NCBI RefSeq assembly: GCF_014486695.1
Contig: NZ_JACTAB010000002.1
Location: forward strand, 310,001 to 374,000
DNA from: Flavobacterium buctense
GTDB taxonomy: Bacteria; Bacteroidota; Bacteroidia; Flavobacteriales; Flavobacteriaceae
DNA: 64,000 nucleotides
Direction of reading: 5' to 3'
Shown here: positions 9,529 to 17,447 of the stretch, one piece after another
Position numbering within the stretch: position 1 is the stretch's first letter
How the letters are laid out: each line of letters begins with the position of its first letter
Program-made: the position numbers and the translations under genes
Notes under the pieces: generated by a model
What the model was told of the DNA's origin: nothing
The model's database searches: none
Seen by the model: only the letters and a program-made list of their open reading frames with translations

Positions 9529-10488
9529 TTACAGATTCACTTCACTTGAAATTTTATAACGCTCTTCATTGTTTTTAGTTCGCAGAATAATTTCGCCTAA
9601 AAACCCGGCTAAGAACAATTGAGAACCAATAATCATAGAAGTTAAAGCAATATAGAAAAGAGGATTTTGAGCTACTAAAATAGTAGGTTCGTGAAACACA
9701 AAGAGTTTCATCAGTTTAATTCCTATGATTAAAAAAGTAGAAATAAAACCAATAATAAACATAATAACCCCAAGTGCTCCAAATAAGTGCATTGGCCGTT
9801 TTCCGTATTTGGAAAGAAACCAAATGGTAATCAAATCCAAAAAACCATTGATAAATCGGCTCATGCCAAATTTAGATTCGCCATATTTACGAGCTTGGTG
9901 AATCACTACTTTTTCGCCTATTTTTCCGAAACCGGCATTTTTGGCCAAAACCGGTATATAGCGGTGCATTTCTCCTGAAACTTCTATATTTTTAATCACT
10001 ACATTTTTGTAGGCTTTCAATCCACAGTTAAAGTCATTCAAATGAACGCCTGAAGTTTTTCTCGCTGCCCAATTGAACAATTTAGAAGGTAAATTTTTGG
10101 CTACGACCGAATCATAACGTTTCTTTTTCCAGCCGGAAACCAAATCGAAATTTTGATTCATCACCATATTGTATAAACCCGGAATTTCATCCGGACTGTC
10201 TTGTAAATCGGCGTCCATCGTGATGACAACATCGCCTTTGGCTTTGGCAAAACCGGCATGTAACGCTTGTGATTTTCCAAAATTTCTGAGAAATCGAATG
10301 CCTTTTACATTAGGGTTTTCTTTGGAAAGATTTTCAATTATTCCCCAAGAGTCATCGGTACTACCGTCATCGATGAAAATAACTTCATAAGAATAATTGT
10401 GGGTTGTCATGACTTTGACAATCCATTGGTGCAATTCGGGTAAAGATTCCTGCTCGTTAAGAAGCGGAATTATTATGGATAGATTCAT
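9529..10488 (-). CDS. GT2 glycosyltransferase, polyprenyl-phosphate sugar type
   Basis: Membrane-anchored family 2 glycosyltransferase of 319 residues. The catalytic GT-A domain (about 1-225) has DDGSTDDS near the N-terminus and the DADLQDSP metal motif. Two hydrophobic segments follow near the C-terminus (FGALGVIMFIIGF and IALTSMIIGSQLFLAGFLG). This arrangement is typical of DPM1/GtrB-like enzymes that load a sugar onto a polyprenyl phosphate carrier. Its ATG directly abuts the TAG of the DUF4199 gene. The donor sugar is not known. Confidence 0.88.
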   Translation of the reverse strand: MNLSIIIPLLNEQESLPELHQWIVKVMTTHNYSYEVIFIDDGSTDDSWGIIENLSKENPNVKGIRFLRNFGKSQALHAGFAKAKGDVVITMDADLQDSPDEIPGLYNMVMNQNFDLVSGWKKKRYDSVVAKNLPSKLFNWAARKTSGVHLNDFNCGLKAYKNVVIKNIEVSGEMHRYIPVLAKNAGFGKIGEKVVIHQARKYGESKFGMSRFINGFLDLITIWFLSKYGKRPMHLFGALGVIMFIIGFISTFLIIGIKLMKLFVFHEPTILVAQNPLFYIALTSMIIGSQLFLAGFLGEIILRTKNNEERYKISSEVNL

Positions 10489-11016
10489 CTATAATCCTTG
10501 ATTCGATTTTGATTTGAAAATGGCGGCTAAAATTAGACCGAAAATGGCTTGAAATACTAGAGCAATAGCTAATCCGAAAAGGATATTTCCAATAGAATAA
10601 TTGTCAGTCTCCGCCATTTTTTGCATGGTATCATTAATGGCAGCAGCAGGCGTTCCAAATTTTTCCAACATATCAGAGGTATACTTCATTGTAATTTCCT
10701 TGATAGTTTCTTTGGCTTGAACATCAATAAAATTAAATAAGATATAATTATAAAGCTGAGAAATGAATGAACCAATTAAGGCAGCAATAAAATATACCGT
10801 GAAACCTTCTTTAAAGGTCATCGTTCCCATTTGTTTTTTGGTTTTAGAAACCAAGACAACTCCAATAGCTATTGCTATAGCAAAAGAAGCCAAGCCAATC
10901 CACCAACTAGTAAATAGTTGTAGGTCAGTCACATAAATTGCTGTTGTAAAAAGAACCGAAAAAAGTCCCAGGATTATTCCAAAGGTAACGCCGTTTTTCT
11001 TAATAATTTCATTCAT
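10489..11016 (-). CDS. DUF4199 integral membrane protein
   Basis: Membrane protein of 175 residues with about four hydrophobic segments: FGIILGLFSVLFTTAIYV, WIGLASFAIAIAIGVVLV, FTVYFIAALIGSFISQLY and FGLAIALVFQAIFGLILAAIF. A conserved TMTFKEGF stretch lies between segments two and three. This is the DUF4199 layout common in Bacteroidetes; the function is unknown. It is the first gene of a four-gene operon (DUF4199, GT2, mutase, exporter), so a role in membrane glycolipid metabolism is possible but inferred. The promoter lies at 11041-11048. Confidence 0.85.
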   Translation of the reverse strand: MNEIIKKNGVTFGIILGLFSVLFTTAIYVTDLQLFTSWWIGLASFAIAIAIGVVLVSKTKKQMGTMTFKEGFTVYFIAALIGSFISQLYNYILFNFIDVQAKETIKEITMKYTSDMLEKFGTPAAAINDTMQKMAETDNYSIGNILFGLAIALVFQAIFGLILAAIFKSKSNQGL

Positions 11017-11040
11017 GGTTTTTAGGTTTTAATTAATTAA

Positions 11041-11076
11041 CAAATATAGTAATTCCACAATTACTTACCAGTAAGT
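11041..11076 (-). promoter_or_regulatory. Promoter and palindrome of the DUF4199 operon
   Basis: The minus strand has a -7 box TATATTTG at 11048..11041. A 14-base palindrome, ACTTAC-CA-GTAAGT (11063-11076), occupies the expected -33 region. A dimeric regulator bound there would sit directly on the promoter. No regulator gene is adjacent. Confidence 0.5.
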
Positions 11077-11106
11077 TTAAAACAATTAAAAAAAGTTACA
11101 GTTCGC

Positions 11107-11136
11107 TTTGATTTTTGTAAAAAAGTTGTATTTTTG
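11107..11136 (+). promoter_or_regulatory. rpmE2 promoter
   Basis: TTTG at 11107-11110 and TATTTTTG at 11129-11136, separated by 18 bases, closely match the Bacteroidetes -33/-7 consensus. Transcription should begin near 11143, leaving a leader of about 100 bases. Confidence 0.7.
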
Positions 11137-11170
11137 CACTCTCAATTTAAAAAAGAAATTATTAAAAGTT

Positions 11171-11216
11171 GTAGCCAGTTTACACCTTTCAAAGTGAAAG
11201 CTTCAAAACGAACTAC
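11171..11216 (+). promoter_or_regulatory. Structured leader of rpmE2
   Basis: Three nested stems can form in the 5' UTR: GTAG/CTAC (11171-11174 with 11213-11216), GTTT/AAAC (11178-11181 with 11206-11209) and an apical CTTTCA-AAG-TGAAAG hairpin (11186-11200). Internal loops CCA/GAA and ACAC/CTTCA separate them. The position before a ribosomal protein gene suggests an autoregulatory ribosomal-protein leader. Function is inferred. Confidence 0.5.
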
Positions 11217-11240
11217 CTCAAAACCATAAAAAGATTTATC

Positions 11241-11492
11241 ATGAAAAAAGGAATCCACCCGGAAAATTACAGATTAGTTGCTTTTAAAGACATGTCAAAC
11301 GATGATGTTTTTATCACTAAATCAACAGTAGAAACTAAAGAAACTATCATGCACGAAGGTGTTGAATATCCAGTTTTCAAAATGGAGATTTCTAGAACTT
11401 CTCACCCTTTTTATACCGGTAAATCTAAACTTATCGATACTGCAGGACGTATTGATAAATTTAAAACTAAATACGCGAAACACGCTAAATAG
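11241..11492 (+). CDS. rpmE2: 50S ribosomal protein L31, type B
   Basis: Ribosomal protein of 83 residues beginning [13 protein letters not shown] and ending in a basic tail. It has no cysteines, so it is the zinc-independent type B form rather than the CxxC-containing type A. It is transcribed alone from a strong promoter with a ~100-base structured leader and is followed by two hairpins. In many bacteria type B L31 is the zinc-starvation form. No other L31 gene is visible here, so whether it is the only copy is open. Confidence 0.95.
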   Translation: MKKGIHPENYRLVAFKDMSNDDVFITKSTVETKETIMHEGVEYPVFKMEISRTSHPFYTGKSKLIDTAGRIDKFKTKYAKHAK

Positions 11493-11559
11493 TCCCGAAC
11501 CTTCGGGATTAGAGTTCAAATTTTATTAAGACCATTCACGAAAGTGAGTGGTTTTTTTA
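11493..11559 (+). terminator. Double hairpin after rpmE2
   Basis: The first hairpin is TCCCGAA-cc-TTCGGGA (11493-11508). The second is ACCATTCAC-GAAA-GTGAGTGGT (11531-11552), with one G-U pair and a GAAA tetraloop, followed directly by seven T. The second is a good intrinsic terminator. Confidence 0.75.
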
Positions 11560-11574
11560 TGCGGTAAACTTTTG

Positions 11575-11582
11575 TAACTTTG
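11575..11582 (+). promoter_or_regulatory. -7 box before the GlmU-like gene
   Basis: TAACTTTG matches TAnnTTTG exactly and lies 24 bases before the ATG at 11607. It shows that the in-frame TTG at 11580 is inside the promoter and cannot be the start codon. Confidence 0.6.
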
Positions 11583-11606
11583 GACTCACAACTGATAACA
11601 AACAAC

Positions 11607-12782
11607 ATGAACTACATACTTTTTGACGGAACTGTTCGCAATGCCTTATTGCCTTTTACTTTTACACGACCGGTGGCCGATATTCGTGTCGGGATTTTAA
11701 CCATACGTGAAAAATGGGAGAAACATTTGGGTTACACCACGACAACGTTAACCGAAGAATACCTTTCTGAAAAGTTTCCAATGGTAGAAATGGAAGAAAA
11801 CGTAATGATTAACGCCTCTTTTTTGCCCAATGATGTTTTGGCGGAAACGATTAAGAGTTTGGAAAAAAACCAAGCCATTTTTCAAGGCGAAGAAGTCGTA
11901 GCATTTTTTACCAATGATACGCAGGAAGAAGTCGATTTTGATTCGTATGAAATCATCGAATACAATGAAGATGGGTTGAAAATTGAACATACTTGGGATA
12001 TTTTTGCCAAAAATGATGCGGCCATTCGAGAAGATTTCGAATTAATCACCGAAGGCAGACATTCCCAACCGATACCGAAAAGTGTCAACGTCATTTCACC
12101 CGAAAATATCTTTATCGAAGAAGGCGCAAAGCTGGAATTCGTTACTTTAAACGCCTCAACCGGACCAATTTATATCGGAAAAAATGCTGAAATTATGGAA
12201 GGTTCAGTCATTCGCGGCCCTTTTGCTTTGTGCGAATCGGGTAGAGTGAAACTGGCTTCCAAAGTATATGGCGCGACAACCGTTGGACCACATTCTGTCA
12301 TTGGCGGCGAAGTGAGTAATTCGGTTTTGATGGGGTATTCTAATAAAGGTCACGATGGATTTTTAGGCAATGCTGTTTTGGGTGAATGGTGTAATATCGG
12401 CGCCGATAGTAACAATTCTAACCTAAAAAACAACTACGAAGAAGTGCGTTTGTGGAGCTACGAAACAGAAGGTTTTGCCCGAACCGGTTTGCAATTTTGC
12501 GGCTTAATGATGGGCGATCATAGTAAATGTGGCATCAATACCATGTTCAATACCGGAACAGTGGTTGGCGTTTCGGCTAATATTTTCGGCTCAGGTTTTC
12601 CACGTAATTTTGTGCCGAGTTTTTCTTGGGGTGGCGCATCAGGATTCACAACTTATTTGACCTCCAAAGCTTTTCAAACCGCTAAAATAGTGATGGCAAG
12701 ACGCCAAGTGGAATTCACCGAAGAAGACGCGAAAATTTTGGAACACGTTTTTGAGGAAACTAAAAAATACAGAAAAGAGTAA
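11607..12782 (+). CDS. GlmU-like sugar-1-phosphate nucleotidyltransferase/acetyltransferase
   Basis: Protein of 391 residues of the alternative bacterial GlmU type: a short uridylyltransferase-like N-terminal half (NYILFDGTVRNALLPFTFTRP) and a left-handed beta-helix C-terminal half rich in hexapeptide-like turns (IYIGKNAEIMEGSVIRGPF, GEVSNSVLMGYSNKGHDGFLG, KCGINTMFNTGTVVG). It probably makes UDP-GlcNAc for peptidoglycan and lipid A. The ATG at 11607 is chosen because an in-frame TTG upstream overlaps the -7 box. It stands between two terminators and is probably monocistronic. Other nucleotide sugars as products are possible. Confidence 0.82.
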   Translation: MNYILFDGTVRNALLPFTFTRPVADIRVGILTIREKWEKHLGYTTTTLTEEYLSEKFPMVEMEENVMINASFLPNDVLAETIKSLEKNQAIFQGEEVVAFFTNDTQEEVDFDSYEIIEYNEDGLKIEHTWDIFAKNDAAIREDFELITEGRHSQPIPKSVNVISPENIFIEEGAKLEFVTLNASTGPIYIGKNAEIMEGSVIRGPFALCESGRVKLASKVYGATTVGPHSVIGGEVSNSVLMGYSNKGHDGFLGNAVLGEWCNIGADSNNSNLKNNYEEVRLWSYETEGFARTGLQFCGLMMGDHSKCGINTMFNTGTVVGVSANIFGSGFPRNFVPSFSWGGASGFTTYLTSKAFQTAKIVMARRQVEFTEEDAKILEHVFEETKKYRKE

Positions 12783-12802
12783 ATTGCTCAATTTCAAGAG
12801 AT

Positions 12803-12836
12803 AGCCATAATTGCGAATGTAGTTATGGCTTTTTTA
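12803..12836 (+). terminator. Terminator after the GlmU-like gene
   Basis: AGCCATAA (12803-12810) pairs with TTATGGCT (12823-12830) across a 12-base loop, followed by a T run. Confidence 0.7.
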
Positions 12837-12853
12837 TTTCCATTTATTCTCCT

Positions 12854-12861
12854 TAAATTTG
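12854..12861 (+). promoter_or_regulatory. -7 box before mtaB
   Basis: TAAATTTG, an exact -7 consensus, lies 44 bases before the mtaB ATG. Confidence 0.5.
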
Positions 12862-12905
12862 CGCACTCAATTTTTTGACAACGATTTCATCAATTGAGAC
12901 AGCTT

Positions 12906-14234
12906 ATGGAAAACAGAAAAAAAGTCGCCTTTTATACTTTAGGGTGCAAATTAAATTTCTCCGAAACCTCTACCATCGCGAGAAACTTCCAAGACGAAGG
13001 ATTTGATCGCGTCGATTTTGAAGAAGTAGCCGATATCTATGTGATTAATACTTGTTCGGTTACTGAAAACGCCGATAAACAATTCAAACAAGTAGTTAAA
13101 AAAGCCATGAAGCTCAACGATAAAGCGTTCGTTGCAGCCGTGGGTTGTTATGCACAATTAAAACCGGAAGAATTGGCGGCAGTTGATGGCGTGGATTTGG
13201 TTTTGGGCGCGACAGAAAAATTCAAAATCACCGATTATATCAATGATTTGTCCAAAAATGATATGGGCGAAGTGCATTCGTGCGAAATCGAAGAAGCCGA
13301 TTTTTATGTTGGTAGTTATTCTATAGGCGACAGAACGCGTGCTTTCTTAAAAGTGCAAGACGGTTGTGATTATAAATGTACTTATTGCACGATTCCTTTA
13401 GCGCGTGGAATTTCTCGAAGTGATGCTTTAGATAATGTGTTGAAAAATGCCTTCGAAATTTCGCAGCAAGGCATCAAAGAAATCGTTTTGACCGGTGTGA
13501 ACATTGGGGATTATGGTAAAGGTGAGTTTGGAAATAAAAAACACGAACATACATTTTTAGATTTAGTAAAAGCTTTAGATGAAGTAGAAGGCATTGAAAG
13601 ATTGCGTATTTCTTCGATTGAACCAAATTTATTAAAAAACGAAACTATCGAATTTGTCTCTCAAAGCCGAACATTTGTTCCTCATTTTCATATTCCATTA
13701 CAGTCCGGAAGCAACGATGTTTTAAAGAAAATGAAACGCCGTTATTTGCGCGAAGTTTATTCTGAAAGAGTTTCCAAAATCCGTGAAGTGATGCCGCATG
13801 CTTGTATTGGTGTGGACGTAATCGTTGGTTTTCCGGGTGAAACTGATGAGCATTTCTTGGAAACTTATAATTTCTTAAACGAATTGGATATTTCCTATTT
13901 GCATGTCTTTACCTATTCCGAAAGAGACAATACTGAAGCGGCCGAAATGGATGGTGTAGTGCCTGCCAATGTGCGCGCCAAAAGAAGTAAAATGCTTCGA
14001 GGTTTGTCGGTGAAAAAACGCCGTGCTTTTTATGAAAGCCAAATCGGAACCAACAGAACGGTTTTATTCGAAAGCGAAAATAAAGAAGGTTACATTCACG
14101 GCTTTACCGAAAATTACGTCAAAGTAAAAACCCCTTGGAATCCTGAATTGGTCAATACTTTACACGAAATCAACTTATCAAGAATTGATGAAGATGGTAG
14201 TGTGAGGCTAGAATTTCTGAATATAGAAGCTTAA
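12906..14234 (+). CDS. mtaB: tRNA t6A37 methylthiotransferase MtaB
   Basis: Radical-SAM methylthiotransferase of 442 residues that converts t6A37 to ms2t6A37 in tRNA. The N-terminal domain starts VAFYTLGCKLNFSE with the first cluster cysteine; further cysteines lie in NTCSVTE and GCYAQ. The radical-SAM motif is CDYKCTYC within VQDGCDYKCTYCTIPLARG, and a TRAM-like C-terminus follows. ATG 12906 is preferred over the upstream in-frame TTG at 12894, because homologues begin close to the first LGC motif. Its TAA overlaps the stop of the convergent gene. Confidence 0.92.
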   Translation: MENRKKVAFYTLGCKLNFSETSTIARNFQDEGFDRVDFEEVADIYVINTCSVTENADKQFKQVVKKAMKLNDKAFVAAVGCYAQLKPEELAAVDGVDLVLGATEKFKITDYINDLSKNDMGEVHSCEIEEADFYVGSYSIGDRTRAFLKVQDGCDYKCTYCTIPLARGISRSDALDNVLKNAFEISQQGIKEIVLTGVNIGDYGKGEFGNKKHEHTFLDLVKALDEVEGIERLRISSIEPNLLKNETIEFVSQSRTFVPHFHIPLQSGSNDVLKKMKRRYLREVYSERVSKIREVMPHACIGVDVIVGFPGETDEHFLETYNFLNELDISYLHVFTYSERDNTEAAEMDGVVPANVRAKRSKMLRGLSVKKRRAFYESQIGTNRTVLFESENKEGYIHGFTENYVKVKTPWNPELVNTLHEINLSRIDEDGSVRLEFLNIEA

Positions 14235-14572
14235 TATTTATAATGAAATCTGATTTTAGTGATTCTGAAAACGGAATTTCCATAAAGCTCAATAAATTCA
14301 AATTTATGCCTGCCTGTTTGTTCAAACCCAATGATTCTGTCAGCTGAAATTTCGTAATACATATTGCGGCCTTCCATCATTAGTTTTTCACCTGTTTTTC
14401 TGTAAGCAGAACGAATTAAGTCAAACTCGGATAAGTTCCAAGTCGTCAAATTAGCATCCAGATTTTTCATATCAGTACACAAACCTTCAGTGATTTCTGT
14501 TTTAGAACCATAATATTTATCAATGTTTTCGAAGAAAGCAATAATCTCTTGTTGGAAGTCTTTAGTGTTCAT
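14231..14572 (-). CDS. Small conserved-looking protein of unknown function
   Basis: A 113-residue soluble protein with no signal peptide or membrane segment. It appears mixed alpha/beta: an N-terminal helix (FQQEIIAFFENIDKYYG), then beta-rich sequence (MYYEISADRIIGFEQTGRHKFEFIELYG). I recognise no family. The stop codon overlaps that of mtaB on the opposite strand by 3 bases, so transcripts converge. Normal codon use and a clean ATG support a real gene. Confidence 0.6.
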   Translation of the reverse strand: MNTKDFQQEIIAFFENIDKYYGSKTEITEGLCTDMKNLDANLTTWNLSEFDLIRSAYRKTGEKLMMEGRNMYYEISADRIIGFEQTGRHKFEFIELYGNSVFRITKIRFHYKY

Positions 14573-14600
14573 TCGTTAAATATAAATAAAATCTATAAAA

Positions 14601-14640
14601 AAAAGTCGTCCTGATTTCTCAAGACGACTTTTATTTTTAA
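14601..14640 (-). terminator. Hairpin terminator after the GNAT-like gene
   Basis: AAAAGTCGTC (14601-14610) and GACGACTTTT (14623-14632) form a 10-base stem. A/T runs flank both sides, so it could act in either direction. It lies directly 3' of the minus-strand gene ending at 14652. Confidence 0.7.
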
Positions 14641-14651
14641 GTTATGCTCTG

Positions 14652-14963
14652 TTAGATTTTGATTCCCGGTGGCAATAAATCTCTGTAGGTTGTATTCTTT
14701 CTAAAGAAAAGCGCGATTTTGGGTAAAATCGGAACCACTTTTAGTTTGCGTTCATAAGCGATTTCCATGATGTTTTTTAGCAATTCACTAATAAACTCCT
14801 CATCATTAAAGCCGTCAAAAGTATTAATTCTAGTCAGGAATATTTTTTTTTCTTGGAAAGAATATTCAACAGAAATCAATTTGCCATCCACCAAAGTTTC
14901 AAACTGTCGAGCAAAGGTGTTGTCTTTAATTTCCATTTTTTCTGAAATTAATGTTGTGTTCAT
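14652..14963 (-). CDS. GNAT-like protein without an evident acetyl-CoA loop
   Basis: A 103-residue protein whose C-terminal half, AYERKLKVVPILPKIALFFRKNTTY, closely follows small YjdJ-type N-acetyltransferases. In that family an RGxG loop before this segment binds acetyl-CoA; here the corresponding region reads FDGFNDEEFISELL. The fold may be kept while catalysis is lost. ATG 14963 is chosen over the upstream TTG at 14969. The gene is followed by a strong hairpin. Family assignment is moderately sure, activity doubtful. Confidence 0.65.
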   Translation of the reverse strand: MNTTLISEKMEIKDNTFARQFETLVDGKLISVEYSFQEKKIFLTRINTFDGFNDEEFISELLKNIMEIAYERKLKVVPILPKIALFFRKNTTYRDLLPPGIKI

Positions 14964-15031
14964 AATCAAGTGAAATAAAAGGATTATTTTTATGCAAATT
15001 TACTAATAATTAACGAGTTTACAGTTATATA

Positions 15032-15700
15032 ATGTCTAAAATCCATGTTTACTTCATGCCGGGTATGGCAGCCAGTCCGACGATTTTTGAAAGAATCCAA
15101 TTGCCCGAAGACACTTTTGAAATGCATTTGCTCGAATGGGAGATTCCAAATGTCGGAGAAACTCTAGTTGCTTATGCTCAAAGAATTGCCAAAAAAGTAA
15201 CACACGAGAATCCAATTTTGATTGGTGTTTCCTTTGGAGGCATTTTAGTGCAAGAGATGAAGCAATTTCTCAATCCGAAGAAAGTCATCATTATTTCGAG
15301 TGTAAAATCGAATACAGAATTCCCTAGGCGATTTAAATTGGCTAAAACCACTAAAGCCTACAAACTTATTCCCACCACATTATTTGAAAATATTGAAATG
15401 TTGGTCAAGTTTTCCTTTGGTTCTTCAATAGTCAAACAAAGATTAGCTTTGTATGAAAAGTTTTTGGCTGTTCGTGACAAACGTTATTTAGATTGGGCAA
15501 TAGAACAAATTATCAATTGGAACCGTATAGAAATCGACGAAGAAATCATCCATATTCATGGCGACGCCGACGAGGTTTTTCCACCCAAAAACATCAAAAA
15601 ATTCATCCCTGTTAAAGGTGGAACTCATATTATGATTTTGAGTAAATACAAATGGCTAAATGAAAATTTGCCTAAAATTTTGTTAGAAGAAAAGGCCTAA
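15032..15700 (+). CDS. Alpha/beta hydrolase
   Basis: Cytoplasmic alpha/beta-hydrolase of 222 residues. The catalytic triad is visible: nucleophile elbow GVSFGG, acid in HIHGDADEVFP and histidine in GGTHIMI. The N-terminal VYFMPGMAASP resembles an oxyanion-hole strand. There is no signal peptide. The lytic transglycosylase gene lies 63 bases downstream with its own promoter, so the two are probably separate units. Substrate unknown. Confidence 0.85.
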   Translation: MSKIHVYFMPGMAASPTIFERIQLPEDTFEMHLLEWEIPNVGETLVAYAQRIAKKVTHENPILIGVSFGGILVQEMKQFLNPKKVIIISSVKSNTEFPRRFKLAKTTKAYKLIPTTLFENIEMLVKFSFGSSIVKQRLALYEKFLAVRDKRYLDWAIEQIINWNRIEIDEEIIHIHGDADEVFPPKNIKKFIPVKGGTHIMILSKYKWLNENLPKILLEEKA

Positions 15701-15710
15701 CGGCTCAAAT

Positions 15711-15743
15711 TTTGTAGCTTTACAATATAAAGTTGTAGTTTTG
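15711..15743 (+). promoter_or_regulatory. Promoter of the lytic transglycosylase gene
   Basis: TTTG (15711-15714) and TAGTTTTG (15736-15743), spaced by 21 bases, match the -33/-7 consensus. The ATG follows 20 bases later. Confidence 0.65.
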
Positions 15744-15763
15744 CAACGTTAATCTATGATATT

Positions 15764-16657
15764 ATGAAAACGAATAAAGCCCTATTATCCGTAGTGACTA
15801 TTGTAATGCTTTCCGGAATTCTTGTTTTTGGAATTTCAGGCGACAATAAAGATAAACTGTTGCGCGAAGGCACTGCGATGTATTTCCCGACAGAAGTTGA
15901 TTTTGCCGGTGAAAAAGCACCACTCCAAATCACTGATGTCCGGGAACGTTTAGACAGAGAATTACTCATCAATGCTAATCTTGACGCTACCACAGCGTTG
16001 ATTATCAAAAGAGCCAACCGTGCTTTTCCTATCATCGAACCTATTTTAGCCAAATATGGTGTTCCCGATGATTTTAAATATTTAGCCGTCATCGAAAGTG
16101 GATTGGTCAACGCAGTTTCGTCAGCCGGCGCTCGTGGTGTTTGGCAATTCATGCCCGAAACCGCCAAAGAAAAAGGAATGGAAGTCAACGACATCGTAGA
16201 TGAAAGATACCATTTGGAAAAATCTACAGAAGCTGCCTGTCGTTATTTGTTAAGTGCTAAAGATAAATTTGGTTCTTGGACATTAGCTGCCGCTTCCTAT
16301 AACGGTGGCATGAATGGGATTACCAAAAAAATTGACGAACAAAAAGTCAGTAACTATTATGATTTGGCTTTAACAGAGGAAACATCACGTTATGTCTTCA
16401 GAATCTTGGCCTTAAAAGAAATCATGAAACAACCCGCAAAATACGGTTTCAGTATTTTCTCAAGTGATTTATATGCGCCAATTCCGACCAAAAAAATCGA
16501 AGTCGACAGTACGATAAACGATTTAACCGGTTTCGCAAAATCTCAAGGGATTAATTATAAAATTCTTAAAATCCACAATCCTTGGTTGAGAGATAAGAAA
16601 TTGGTCAATCCAAATAAGAAAAGATACGAGATAGAAATTCCTTTAGCAGGATATTAA
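15764..16657 (+). CDS. Lytic murein transglycosylase (SLT domain)
   Basis: Exported peptidoglycan lytic transglycosylase of 297 residues that cleaves MurNAc-GlcNAc bonds to anhydro ends. A signal peptide or membrane anchor spans residues 5-25. The SLT (family 1, MltD-like) domain is at about 85-210: catalytic Glu in VIESGLVNAVSSAGARGVWQ, then FMPETAKEKG and AAASYNGGMNGI. A short C-terminal region (INYKILKIHNPWLRDKKLV) resembles a degenerate LysM. It has its own promoter and ends before a very long hairpin. Confidence 0.9.
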   Translation: MKTNKALLSVVTIVMLSGILVFGISGDNKDKLLREGTAMYFPTEVDFAGEKAPLQITDVRERLDRELLINANLDATTALIIKRANRAFPIIEPILAKYGVPDDFKYLAVIESGLVNAVSSAGARGVWQFMPETAKEKGMEVNDIVDERYHLEKSTEAACRYLLSAKDKFGSWTLAAASYNGGMNGITKKIDEQKVSNYYDLALTEETSRYVFRILALKEIMKQPAKYGFSIFSSDLYAPIPTKKIEVDSTINDLTGFAKSQGINYKILKIHNPWLRDKKLVNPNKKRYEIEIPLAGY

Positions 16658-16660
16658 TTC

Positions 16661-16777
16661 AGACTGCTCAGATTATTAGAAAGTTAGACTACTTAGAATC
16701 TAAAAATAAAAAACCTCCTTCAAAAATGAAGGAGGTTTTTTATTTTTAGATTCTAAGCCAGTCTAAGAAGTCTAACT
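16661..16777. repeat. AGA-word array forming a 30+7 bp inverted repeat (bidirectional terminator)
   Basis: The arms 16692-16721 and 16728-16757 are perfect 30-base inverted repeats around a 6-base loop. Outside them, TTAGACT (16684-16690) pairs with AGTCTAA (16760-16766). The core CCTCCTTC/GAAGGAGG followed by six T is an intrinsic terminator in both directions. The outer parts consist of degenerate words AGACTGCTC, AGATTATT, AGAAAGTT, AGACTACTT on the left and the same kind in opposite orientation on the right. It separates two convergent genes. Confidence 0.85.
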
Positions 16778-17291
16778 AAATTTTCTTCATCTGCTCTTTC
16801 ATCATCTTAATCTGATCATTCAGCATGTTTTGTTTGTCTAATTTTTTTGCTTCGTTTAACAAAGCAGTAGCTTCCAATTTTCGTCTTCTTGACATGGCGA
16901 TTCCGGCTAAGTTTAATTTGGCCACCGCCAAATCCATGTCCATACTCAATCCTAATTCAATCGCTTTTTTGAAAAATTTCTCCGATTGGTGCAAATTGGT
17001 TTGAGACGTCATCAATCCGTGAAGGTAATTATAATATCCTTGTTGTTTTCTTACCAAAGCCGTTTCCGGATTTTTGATTTTGTCCAACCAAACTTTAGCA
17101 CCGGCAAAATCCTGCTTTCTCAACTTTAAGAAAGCCAATAAGATAAATTCGTTTTTGTAATATAAAAAGATAGGAATGGCTGTCAATAAAATCAAGAAAA
17201 TACCGTTTCCAATATTCCCTTCCGTAAATTGCCAAATACCTGCTACGACCATCAATGCCGCTAGGATTAATTTAATAAATCTGTGAAACAT
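16776..17291 (-). CDS. Membrane-anchored TPR-like protein
   Basis: A 171-residue protein. Two hydrophobic segments lie at the N-terminus (ILAALMVVAGIWQF and GNGIFLILLTAIPIFLYY). The C-terminal region is helical and TPR-like (SEKFFKKAIELGL, AVAKLNLAGIAMSRRRKLEATALLNEAKKL). The start is ATG 17291. A longer frame running upstream to 17600 is rejected because it crosses rpmH and its promoter on the other strand. The stop lies in an AGA-word array. No specific function is known to me. Confidence 0.7.
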   Translation of the reverse strand: MFHRFIKLILAALMVVAGIWQFTEGNIGNGIFLILLTAIPIFLYYKNEFILLAFLKLRKQDFAGAKVWLDKIKNPETALVRKQQGYYNYLHGLMTSQTNLHQSEKFFKKAIELGLSMDMDLAVAKLNLAGIAMSRRRKLEATALLNEAKKLDKQNMLNDQIKMMKEQMKKI

Positions 17292-17355
17292 GTTTTTGTG
17301 TTTTTTAGTGGCACAAAGGTAATAAAATGAATTAAAAATATTTTTAAAAAAGTGC

Positions 17356-17385
17356 TTGTCGGAAAAAAAAAGGTTTGTATATTTG
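17356..17385 (+). promoter_or_regulatory. rpmH promoter
   Basis: TATATTTG (17378-17385), with TTG 19 bases upstream, matches the Bacteroidetes consensus. The expected leader is about 55 bases. Confidence 0.65.
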
Positions 17386-17447
17386 CACTCGGTTTTAAAA
17401 CAGCCGTATACCATAGAAATTAAACAAGATTTTAAAGATACAGAGCA

